From: an uncultured Butyricicoccus sp.
GTDB lineage: Bacteria; Bacillota; Clostridia; Oscillospirales; Butyricicoccaceae
DNA length: 9,653 nucleotides
Assembly (NCBI GenBank): GCA_900544475.1
Contig: UQVU01000066.1
Location: 1-9,653 of the forward strand
Direction of reading: 5' to 3'
In this document: one piece after another, positions 1-8,980 of the stretch
Numbering within the stretch: position 1 is the stretch's first letter
How the letters are laid out: every line of letters starts with the position of its first letter
Translations under genes and position numbers: made by a program
Notes under the pieces: model-generated
Database searches by the model: none
Told to the model about the DNA's origin: nothing
Seen by the model: the letters and a program-made list of their open reading frames with translations, nothing else

Positions 1-24
1 ATGCGCAAGCACAAATTAACGTTT

Positions 25-239
25 TCGCCGGTTCCTGCATCTTCGATGCAGAAGGCGAGGATATGCCCCATCGAGAGCGTTTTTTGGCCGCCTTCGGCGG
101 CCCGGGGGTGTCGGTGCCCACCGACAGGGGCAAAAGGGGACAGGACACCATATGGTTTCCTGTCCCCTTTTGTTCCCGCCAGTGAACACTGGCAATCCCC
201 TCGTCGGTGAACACCGGCGTCTCCGCCGCCAGACGGCGG
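25..239. repeat. Run of consecutive stem-loops in non-coding DNA
   Basis: Besides the terminator at 131-172, this stretch has arms at 35-41/45-51 (7 bp, loop TTC, with an outer stem 25-29/54-58), 86-92/96-102 (7 bp, loop TTC), 109-116/119-126 (8 bp), 178-184/187-193 (7 bp), 205-209/212-216 (5 bp) and 223-228/234-239 (6 bp). The two dyads at 178-193 and 205-216 share the core GTGAACAC (182-189 and 207-214). None of these has a T run on its 3' side. No convincing gene is present in 1-245. Confidence 0.6.
131..172 (-). terminator. Intrinsic, probably bidirectional terminator after the SLH gene
   Basis: Perfect 15-base arms at 131-145 and 158-172 surround a 12-base loop. The arms are GC-rich inside and end in four A on the left and four T on the right, so a hairpin followed by a short U run forms on either strand. 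It lies 74 bases past the SLH stop codon. The loop itself holds the 10-base palindrome ACCATATGGT (147-156). The U run is short, so the terminator call is likely but not certain. Confidence 0.65.
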
Positions 240-245
240 TTCTCC

Positions 246-1856
246 TTAAGAAATAACCTCGCCTGTCGGCAGACACTTTACCTGCTGATTTTCACCCTGA
301 AGCACCAGCACGCCGTCCTCAAACGCAATATTGCTGACCTTGAACGCGGCCTTCGCCGTTCCAACAGTCTGGCCGAAGCTGTCAATGCAGACGACCGTCC
401 TGTCGTCCGTCTGAAGCGCATACAGACCGGCGCCGTCGGTCGGCAGCTCCGTCGGCGTCGAAACATCCCACGTTACCGTATACAGCACCTTCGCGCTGCC
501 GCCCGCCGGGCAGTAAAAGATTTCATAAGTACGGTCCTTGACCCAGCCGGCGTACAGATTGCTGCCCTCGCTGTACAGCGCGTTCTGGTAGGTCCTGCTG
601 AGCGCCCTGCCGTTCAGATCACAGACCTTGTAATAGCCGATGCTGTCCGAAACAATGCAGGTCTCGCCGCTCTGGTTGAGGCTGGTGATATTCTTCGCGC
701 CGAGCGTGGCGGCCCTGCCGTCCTTCACGAGGACAGACGGACTGTTGTCGTAATCGATGATCAGCATATCGCCTCTGCCGTAATAAGCGCCGAGCGAAAC
801 GCCCTTGACGCGCCACAATTCGCGCGTCTGGTTGTCGATGGCTGTGATGCTGCCGTCGCTGCTGCGCACGAGCGACTTGCCGTCGTTGCTCCACGAGCTC
901 AGCGCGCTGAACTCCGCCTTGCCGTGCGTGCCGTCCGAACGGATGATGAGGAACGTACCGCCGCTGCCGGTGTTAAACTGCTTCGCCCACGCCTTCGTGC
1001 CGTCCGGGCTGATGCCGGTTATCGTGCGGTTTTCCAGTCTCTCGCCGGTTTTGAGGTTCACGACCGTACAGTGCGGGTCCGTATCGGTCCATTCAACCTC
1101 TGCCCACACGCCGAACAGATGCGCATTCTGGAAATAGCCGTTTGTGCCCTCGAAATCGGTCAGCAAGCGGTTTCCTGCCGCGTCCTCGATCGTCACGGTT
1201 CTTTCATTCGGCACGAGCACATAATGCGCCGCTTTCGCCTCCGGCGCGACGGCGTAGCTGCTGTCGTACAGGCGGAGCGTGGTCGCGATGGACTGCTCGC
1301 GCGTATACGCGCCGTCCGGAGTGAACTGATTGCTGCCGGTGCCGTTCATGATACCCTGACGGTAGACCCAGTTGATGTCGCTGCGCGCCCACGACCGGAT
1401 TTTCTCGCCGTCCGCGAAAACGTGCGGCAGGCGGTCGTTTACGTCATTTTTGACGTTCTTGTTCAGTGCGCCCAGACGGTACAGCATACTTGCGGCTTCC
1501 TGACGGGTGATGTTCTTCTGCGGCGCAAATTTTCCGTTTCCGACGCCGTTCACCACGCCTGCCGAGGCGCAGAGCAGCACATCCGCGTTATCCGTATCCG
1601 AAAAGCTGACGCGGCTGCTCGTGTATGCGGTGAGCGCATCTTTTTTCTCCCACGCGCGGTAGACCGCAGCGGCAAGCGAGCAGAAATCCTCGCGAGTGAT
1701 TGCCGTATCGAACGCGCTGTTCACCTGCGCGGGCACGATACCGGCCGCACGCGCCGCGTCAACCGACTTCTGCGCCCACGCGCTCGGTGTGTCCGCTGCC
1801 CCGGCTGCGGTCATCATTGCCGCCGCGAGCAGCGCCGAAATCCACATTTTCTTCAT
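246..1856 (-). CDS. Secreted SLH-domain surface protein with C-terminal propeller-like region
   Basis: Predicted exported cell-surface protein of 536 residues. Residues 1-20 look like a signal peptide (KK, a hydrophobic core, then AGA before ADT). Three SLH repeats follow at about 26-69, 84-129 and 146-197. Each carries a TRAE-like signature (ITREDFC, ITRQEAA, YTREQSI), and repeats 2 and 3 have the GxGxxxFxP pattern (GVGNGKFAP, GTGSNQFTP). SLH triplets are known to bind secondary cell-wall polymer non-covalently. Residues 210-536 are beta-rich with short repeats such as ISPDGTKAW and WSNDGKSLV, resembling TolB/WD-type propeller blades; the ligand or activity is unknown. The start was placed at 1856, not at an upstream in-frame ATG at 1880, because GGAGGAG lies 7 bases before it (1864-1870) and the signal peptide then begins correctly. 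A strong promoter precedes it and a stem-loop terminator follows. The SLH assignment is firm; the C-terminal fold is inference. Confidence 0.9.
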   Translation of the reverse strand: MKKMWISALLAAAMMTAAGAADTPSAWAQKSVDAARAAGIVPAQVNSAFDTAITREDFCSLAAAVYRAWEKKDALTAYTSSRVSFSDTDNADVLLCASAGVVNGVGNGKFAPQKNITRQEAASMLYRLGALNKNVKNDVNDRLPHVFADGEKIRSWARSDINWVYRQGIMNGTGSNQFTPDGAYTREQSIATTLRLYDSSYAVAPEAKAAHYVLVPNERTVTIEDAAGNRLLTDFEGTNGYFQNAHLFGVWAEVEWTDTDPHCTVVNLKTGERLENRTITGISPDGTKAWAKQFNTGSGGTFLIIRSDGTHGKAEFSALSSWSNDGKSLVRSSDGSITAIDNQTRELWRVKGVSLGAYYGRGDMLIIDYDNSPSVLVKDGRAATLGAKNITSLNQSGETCIVSDSIGYYKVCDLNGRALSRTYQNALYSEGSNLYAGWVKDRTYEIFYCPAGGSAKVLYTVTWDVSTPTELPTDGAGLYALQTDDRTVVCIDSFGQTVGTAKAAFKVSNIAFEDGVLVLQGENQQVKCLPTGEVIS

Positions 1857-1897
1857 AGATTTGCTCCTCCCTTTTATCAACCATTTTTTGTGTTTTC

Positions 1898-1926
1898 AGT
1901 ATAATCCTGCCGCCCCGGTTTGTCAA
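1898..1926 (-). promoter_or_regulatory. Sigma-A-type promoter of the SLH gene
   Basis: Read on the minus strand, a perfect -35 TTGACA (1921-1926) is followed by a 17-base spacer and a -10 TATACT (1898-1903). Transcription would start near 1891, giving a leader of roughly 35 bases before the ATG. A 7-base inverted repeat (1906-1912 CCTGCCG / 1930-1936 CGGCAGG) brackets the -35 box and could be an operator. Confidence 0.8.
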
Positions 1927-1984
1927 TCACGGCAGGTTTTTCCTTTTACACACTCTTTGACGTTCCGCCGCGGGAAAGGTTCCC

Positions 1985-2806
1985 TTATCGGGTGACGTCG
2001 GTGTATTCTACTTCGGCGGTGTACGAAAGCGAGCCGTCCTCGTTTCTCTCCTCCTGCCGCACCATACGCCGCTCATCGTCGTACCATATCTTTTCTGTCG
2101 AGCCGTCCGCTTGCGTGCGGGTCCATGTATTTGCGTTCGTATCATAAACCCCGTCCCCCTGCGGCATATTCGCTGCGTCGGGCAGGTCCTCGCCCATATA
2201 CACCACGTACCCGTACCGGTCTATCACGGTATAATCCGTGCCGACCGTGCCGTACGGCTCATAGGTATTTCTGGTCTGTATGGTATATCCGGTCGCGGAA
2301 TCGTGCTCGAAAATGCTTTCCGACATCTGTTCGCCCTGTGTATTGTACCATTTCTCCTGATACGGTTCGCTTTCCTCGCCGCGGTAGGTATAAAACGCCG
2401 TTCCGTACGAGCTTTCGAACTGTATCGTGCGCCCGAGTTCGTCATACTGCACATGCTGTGTCGTATATCCGCCGTAGCCTGTGATATACTGGGTCATTTC
2501 GCTGCCGTTATAGACTTCTCTGTCGCCGTAGCCGACGATGAACGGGTGCATGGAGGTGAGCGACCAGACCCGGCGCTCCTGTGCGTCAAAGCCGGTCAGC
2601 GTTGTAGCGAAATACTCGCCGTCCGAGCGTTCCACCTGCTGCTCGACCCGCGCCGCCGGTTCGATATACGCCAGCAGCGTCCAGTTCTCCGCCGTCGGAC
2701 GGACGTACCGCAGTCCGTTCAGCGAAGCGACGCCGAAAACACAGACCGTCGCGGCCGCCGCGCACGCCGCCAGCATTCCCACACGTTTGACAAGGTGAAG
2801 TTTCAT
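1985..2806 (-). CDS. Membrane-anchored or secreted protein with YD-like repeats, function unknown
   Basis: Predicted 273-residue protein. The N-terminus has positive residues K2, K7 and R8 and a hydrophobic stretch at about 9-29, so it is exported or held by one N-terminal helix. The remainder is rich in Tyr, Asp, Gly and Glu. Its short elements resemble the YD/RHS repeat (YDELGR at 121, YNTQGEQ at 154, DRYGYVV at 196, YDDERRMVRQEE at 242), spaced as in extended beta-sheet repeats. There is no RHS core or toxin tail, so this is not a full RHS/YD polymorphic toxin; its length and composition suggest a small surface or wall-associated protein. The start at 2806 was chosen over upstream in-frame codons because the hydrophobic segment begins there, AAAGGCGGG lies just upstream, and an extended -10 promoter sits at 2855-2863. 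It ends 129 bases before the SLH start, which has its own promoter, so joint transcription is possible but not needed. Confidence 0.75.
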   Translation of the reverse strand: MKLHLVKRVGMLAACAAAATVCVFGVASLNGLRYVRPTAENWTLLAYIEPAARVEQQVERSDGEYFATTLTGFDAQERRVWSLTSMHPFIVGYGDREVYNGSEMTQYITGYGGYTTQHVQYDELGRTIQFESSYGTAFYTYRGEESEPYQEKWYNTQGEQMSESIFEHDSATGYTIQTRNTYEPYGTVGTDYTVIDRYGYVVYMGEDLPDAANMPQGDGVYDTNANTWTRTQADGSTEKIWYDDERRMVRQEERNEDGSLSYTAEVEYTDVTR

Positions 2807-2854
2807 GAAATCCCGCCTTTCTCTGTCTGCTCTCAAATGCCTGTCCTTTTTCTC

Positions 2855-2863
2855 AGTATAGCA
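2855..2863 (-). promoter_or_regulatory. Extended -10 promoter of the YD-like gene
   Basis: On the minus strand TGC directly precedes TATACT (-10 at 2855-2860, TGC at 2861-2863), a TGn extended -10. No good -35 hexamer is seen 16-18 bases further upstream. The expected start near 2848 leaves a leader of about 40 bases. Confidence 0.55.
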
Positions 2864-2972
2864 TAGATTTTCCCAGAGCGGTATATGTTTCTGCAAAATT
2901 GCACGGTGAAAATGCAAATATGCGTTTTTTGCCGGGCGGAGTGAGTTTTCAGCGCCGGAGCAGCTCTTTCCC

Positions 2973-3135
2973 GCAGGGCGGGGGTGCCCCCACCCCGCCG
3001 TTTGGAACGTCCTGCACAGATTGACGGCATTTCCTCCGAGATTGACGTCTTGCCGTAGGGCGGCATGACCCCATGCCGCCGTGTAACGATGTGCACCGAT
3101 TGACGGCGGCGGGCTGAGGGCAGCCCGCCCTACGG
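2973..3135. repeat. Two diverged copies of a palindromic intergenic repeat unit
   Basis: Copy A (about 2973-3028) and copy B (about 3055-3107) align with few gaps. Both begin G[C/T]AGGGCGG, form a hairpin, continue through CCGCCGT and AACG, and end in TGCAC[A/C]GATTGACGGC (3013-3028 and 3092-3107, one mismatch in 16). Copy A's hairpin is 2977-2983/2993-2999. Copy B's is 3059-3067/3072-3080, with 9-base arms and a 4-base loop. A third hairpin, 3108-3116/3121-3129, also has 9-base arms. The 11-base ends 3053-3063 and 3125-3135 are perfect inverted repeats that frame copy B plus the third hairpin as an 83-base unit. A further GATTGACG lies at 3040-3047. It resembles dispersed REP- or MITE-like elements; the absence of flanking coding sequence fits. 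Confidence 0.75.
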
Positions 3136-3170
3136 AAGCGCGATTTTTCATGATACCACACTATTTTTAC

Positions 3171-3211
3171 ATAAAAAAACTCCCGCAGAGCGTTCTTACT
3201 CTGCGGGAGTT
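3171..3211 (-). terminator. Intrinsic terminator of the pyruvate:ferredoxin oxidoreductase gene
   Basis: Perfect 13-base arms at 3178-3190 and 3199-3211 with an 8-base loop. On the minus strand the stem is followed by seven T (complement of A at 3173-3179; the first T or two pair in the stem). It starts 36 bases past the stop codon. Confidence 0.93.
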
Positions 3212-3246
3212 CGTTATTTATGCTGTTTCAGCCTGTGTGCGGGAGA

Positions 3247-6807
<3,561 letters not shown>

Positions 6808-6822
6808 GTGATATATCCTCCT

Positions 6823-6883
6823 ATTATAATTATAGCGTCGGATTTGAAAAAGTCCCATTTTAGTGTATTTTACACGATAACAA
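6823..6883 (-). promoter_or_regulatory. Promoter region of the pyruvate:ferredoxin oxidoreductase gene
   Basis: Two readings are possible on the minus strand. First, -35 TTGTTA (6878-6883), a short 15-base spacer and -10 TAAAAT (6857-6862), giving a leader of about 43 bases. Second, TATAAT at 6829-6834, repeated directly at 6823-6828 and abutting AGGAGG. Its best -35 is GGGACT (6851-6856, spacer 16), which would give a leader of about 20 bases. The choice cannot be made by eye. A concentric dyad at 6847-6891 overlaps both. Confidence 0.45.
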
Positions 6884-6891
6884 GACTTTTT
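6847..6891. repeat. Concentric dyad between divergent genes, possible operator
   Basis: Outer arms AAAAAGTC (6847-6854) and GACTTTTT (6884-6891), and inner arms GTGTA (6863-6867) and TACAC (6871-6875), share the same centre at 6869. The 8-base segments between them are mostly unpaired. The symmetry and low G+C fit a protein-binding site better than a stable RNA hairpin. The half-site TTGTTA at 6878-6883 recalls a Rex site, but the matching half is poor. Confidence 0.5.
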
Positions 6892-6929
6892 TTCTGTGTT
6901 TTATTGTATCACCGATGCAGACGATTGTA

Positions 6930-7047
6930 AACAGCAAAACCGCTTTTTTTCCGTTCATTTTCCATTTTTCGATAAGCCGTTTTATATTATGGAACGAAAA
7001 CCGGCTTTTTGCCGCCCATTCCTGTGCAAACTCACGGTTTTGCTGTT
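6930..7047 (+). repeat. Long-range 13-base inverted repeat enclosing a terminator-like hairpin
   Basis: AACAGCAAAACCG (6930-6942) and CGGTTTTGCTGTT (7035-7047) are perfect complements 92 bases apart. Inside, AAGCCG (6974-6979) pairs with CGGCTT (7002-7007), extended by TTTT/AAAA across a one-base bulge and followed by TTT (7008-7010). As RNA, the segment would fold into a closed stem with an internal hairpin. It could instead be the footprint of a small inserted repeat. The right arm overlaps the -35 area of the comM-like promoter. Confidence 0.5.
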
Positions 7048-7074
7048 GCAGAAGGGGGTGTTATATAGTATATT
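7046..7074 (+). promoter_or_regulatory. Putative promoter of the comM-like gene
   Basis: TTGCAG (7046-7051), a 17-base spacer and TATATT (7069-7074, one change from TATAAT). The -35 is weak. An alternative pair is TTGCTG (7040-7045) with TATAGT (7064-7069) at 18 bases. Either would give a leader of roughly 60 bases. Confidence 0.45.
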
Positions 7075-7139
7075 TATGGTATACATCGTTTTTCGGCATA
7101 ACACGGACTGCGGTCTGCTTTCAGAAAGGGTGGAGAAAG

Positions 7140-8666
7140 ATGGTATCTCGCGTATTTTCCGCCGGTCTTTCCGGCATCAACGGGTACATCGTCACGGTCG
7201 AATGTCTGCTTTCGGGGGGACTGCCGCGGCTCGACGTCGTGGGTCTGCCGACCGGCGCGGTCAGCGAGGCCGGAGAGCGCGTGCGGGCGGCGGCGAAGTC
7301 CTGCGCGTTCGACTGGCCGGTGTCGCGCCTGACGGTCAACCTCGCCCCGGCCGACACGAGAAAAGCCGGAACAGCCTACGACCTGCCCATTCTGCTGTCC
7401 ATTCTCGCCGCCGCCGGCGAAATCAACGCCCTGCCGCAGGACGCGCTGTTCTTCGGCGAGTTGTCGCTTTCGGGCGAGCTGCGGCCGGTGCGCGGTGCGC
7501 TCTCCATGGCGCTCGCAGCGCGGAGCGCGGACTTCAAGACGGTTTACGTGCCGGCGGAAAACGCGCAGGAGGCGTCCTACGCGGACAGCCTGACCGTCTA
7601 CCCGGTGCGGACGCTGAGCGAGCTCATCAACCACCTGAGCGGACGCAGACAGCTTTCTCCCTGTCCGCCGCCCCCGGAGCCTCTCCCCTCGCAAAACGAC
7701 CTCGACTACGCCCATGTGCTCGGTCAGCACCTCGTCAAGCGGGCGCTCGAAGTCGCGGCGGCCGGCGGGCATAACGTGCTGCTCACCGGCTCGCCCGGCT
7801 CGGGCAAAAGCATGATGGCGAAGCGGTTTTCGTCCATTCTGCCGCCGCTGTCGCACGAGGAGCGGCTGGACGTCATCCGTGTCTGGTCTGCGGTCGGCCG
7901 CGCACAGGAGGCCGTCGAACGCGCCGAGCGTCCGTTCCGCGCACCCCATCATTCGTCCTCGGCGGTCGCGCTCGCGGGCGGTTCGGGCGGACCGGGGCGG
8001 CTTCCCCTGCCCGGCGAAATCACCCTCGCCCACCGGGGTGTGCTGTTTCTCGACGAGCTGCCCGAGTTCCGGCGCGACGCGCTCGAGGTGCTGCGCCAGC
8101 CGATGGAGGACGGAAAGCTGACCATCGCCCGCGCCGCCGGTCAGGTCACCTACCCTGCCGATTTTCAGCTGATTGCCGCGATGAATCCCTGTCCGTGCGG
8201 CTGGTATGGCACGAAGCGCTGCACCTGCTCGAAGGAAACCGTGCAGCAGTACCTCCGCCGCCTGTCCGGGCCGCTTCTCGACCGCATCGACCTCCAGATC
8301 ACCGTGCAGCCGGTCGAGTATGAGGCGCTTGCCGCGCGGAAAAACGCGCAGGAGGAAACCTCGGAAACCATCCGCGCCCGTGTGCTCGCCGCCCGGCAGC
8401 GGCAGTACGACCGGCAGGGCGAGGACATCTGCAACGCCGCCATTCCGCCCTCGCTTCTCGCGGAGTTCTGTCCGCTGACCGAGGAGGCGTCTGCGGTGTT
8501 CCGCCGCGCGTTCGAACGGCTCGGTCTGACCGCCCGTGCGCACGACCGCATTCTCCGCGTCGCGCGGACGATTGCCGACCTCGCGGAGAGCGACACGATT
8601 GCCGCCGAGCACATCGCCGAGGCCATTCAGTACCGCAGCCTCGACCGCCTCGCGGATTTCCGGTAA
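7140..8666 (+). CDS. comM: YifB/ComM-family Mg-chelatase-like AAA+ ATPase
   Basis: At 508 residues it matches the usual ComM/YifB length. In studied Gram-negative bacteria ComM is a hexameric helicase that drives branch migration of incoming DNA during natural transformation; the role in Firmicutes is less clear. Domain order: N-terminal Lon-like ChlI region (about 20-140, with PRLDVVGLPTGAVSE and VNLAPADTRKAG), Mg-chelatase AAA+ core (about 188-395) and C-terminal Mg-chelatase domain (about 403-502). Visible motifs are Walker A GSPGSGKS (217-224), FRAPHHSSS (266-274), Walker B VLFLDELPEF (301-310) and NPCPCG (349-354). A following C361/C363 pair completes a four-cysteine cluster, and GPLLDRID (377-384) carries the expected arginine. 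The start at 7140 is supported by AAAGGG (7125-7130) and GGAG (7132-7135) and by the family start MVSRVFSAGL; the longer frame from 6915 begins upstream of the promoter. It is followed 35 bases later by a small membrane protein gene. The family call is firm; the transformation role is inference. Confidence 0.95.
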   Translation: MVSRVFSAGLSGINGYIVTVECLLSGGLPRLDVVGLPTGAVSEAGERVRAAAKSCAFDWPVSRLTVNLAPADTRKAGTAYDLPILLSILAAAGEINALPQDALFFGELSLSGELRPVRGALSMALAARSADFKTVYVPAENAQEASYADSLTVYPVRTLSELINHLSGRRQLSPCPPPPEPLPSQNDLDYAHVLGQHLVKRALEVAAAGGHNVLLTGSPGSGKSMMAKRFSSILPPLSHEERLDVIRVWSAVGRAQEAVERAERPFRAPHHSSSAVALAGGSGGPGRLPLPGEITLAHRGVLFLDELPEFRRDALEVLRQPMEDGKLTIARAAGQVTYPADFQLIAAMNPCPCGWYGTKRCTCSKETVQQYLRRLSGPLLDRIDLQITVQPVEYEALAARKNAQEETSETIRARVLAARQRQYDRQGEDICNAAIPPSLLAEFCPLTEEASAVFRRAFERLGLTARAHDRILRVARTIADLAESDTIAAEHIAEAIQYRSLDRLADFR

Positions 8667-8701
8667 ACAATACACACCATATAATGTATAAGGAGCCTGC
8701 C

Positions 8702-8926
8702 ATGAAAAAAGACACGCTCAATCGCATTCTGAATATCATAATGGGGTCGTTCTGCGGCTTTTTCATCGGGTACGGGCTGTATTCATTTATAGATTACAGG
8801 GCACGCCCCGGTCTGTATGCCATGCAGTCCGCCCCGTGGTACACCGGTACGCTGCTGTACGGCATCGTGACTGCGGCTGTGCTGCTCGTCTGTCTGCTCC
8901 TGAAACGGATCATTCGAAAGAAATAG
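8702..8926 (+). CDS. Small two-helix membrane protein, function unknown
   Basis: A 74-residue protein with two predicted transmembrane segments, about residues 9-30 (ILNIIMGSFCGFFIGYGLY) and 47-68 (WYTGTLLYGIVTAAVLLVCL). A short linker with charged and aromatic residues separates them, and the tail is strongly basic (KRIIRKK), consistent with a cytoplasmic C-terminus. AGGAG at 8691-8695, 6 bases before the ATG, fixes the start at 8702; an in-frame ATG at 8684 precedes that site and is rejected. The protein lies 35 bases after the comM-like stop and 54 bases before the NUDIX gene, so co-transcription with either is plausible. Nothing in the sequence reveals its function, and I do not recognise a named family. 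Confidence 0.8.
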   Translation: MKKDTLNRILNIIMGSFCGFFIGYGLYSFIDYRARPGLYAMQSAPWYTGTLLYGIVTAAVLLVCLLLKRIIRKK

Positions 8927-8927
8927 C

Positions 8928-8942
8928 TCTGCCGATGGCAGA
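8928..8942 (+). other. Small stem-loop right after the membrane protein gene
   Basis: TCTGCC (8928-8933) and GGCAGA (8937-8942) form 6-base arms around GAT, starting two bases past the stop codon. No T run follows, so it is more likely an mRNA-end or processing structure than a terminator. Confidence 0.35.
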
Positions 8943-8980
8943 AATCGCAAATCTCCACCACACGAAAGGATTTTTTCACC

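Larger units (their letters stand above)
2807..3246. other. 440-base non-coding gap: promoter, repeats and terminator
   Basis: No supportable gene lies here. The left part (2807-2900) is the leader and promoter of the YD-like gene. Next to it is a small palindrome at 2892-2903 (TGCAAAATTGCA, 5-base arms). The middle (2973-3135) holds GC-rich palindromic repeats. The right part (3171-3211) is the terminator of the pyruvate:ferredoxin oxidoreductase gene. Open frames on either strand here lack a ribosome binding site and run through the palindromes. Confidence 0.75.
6808..7139. other. 332-base divergent regulatory region, no gene
   Basis: This gap separates two divergent genes. From left to right it holds the ribosome binding site and promoter of the oxidoreductase gene, a 45-base concentric dyad (6847-6891), a 13-base inverted repeat with arms at 6930-6942 and 7035-7047, a hairpin followed by T residues (6974-7010) and the promoter of the comM-like gene (7046-7074). 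In-frame plus-strand start codons upstream of 7140 have no ribosome binding site, and the one at 6915 lies before the promoter. Confidence 0.7.

Noticed and set aside
86..102. GC-rich hairpin next to a run of T as a terminator
   Set aside because: The T run (80-85) is on the 5' side on the plus strand and becomes A on the 3' side of the minus strand, so neither strand has a hairpin followed by U.
1..210. Plus-strand 69-codon frame starting at base 1
   Set aside because: It reads through several perfect stem-loops, has no visible upstream signal because it starts at the edge, and its translation is low-complexity.
2764..2806. Lipoprotein signal (LAAC at residues 12-15) in the YD-like protein
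   Set aside because: The hydrophobic stretch before the cysteine is only about six residues and continues for another 14 after it, which fits an N-terminal helix or ordinary signal better.
6865..6883. Rex operator at the oxidoreductase promoter
   Set aside because: Only the TTGTTA half is good; the opposite half agrees at about half of its positions. It is kept as a hint within the dyad, not as a site.
8680..8685. TATAAT before the small membrane protein gene as a separate promoter
   Set aside because: No -35 hexamer is found at 16-18 bases, and it lies 5 bases from the ribosome binding site. It is probably just A+T-rich leader.
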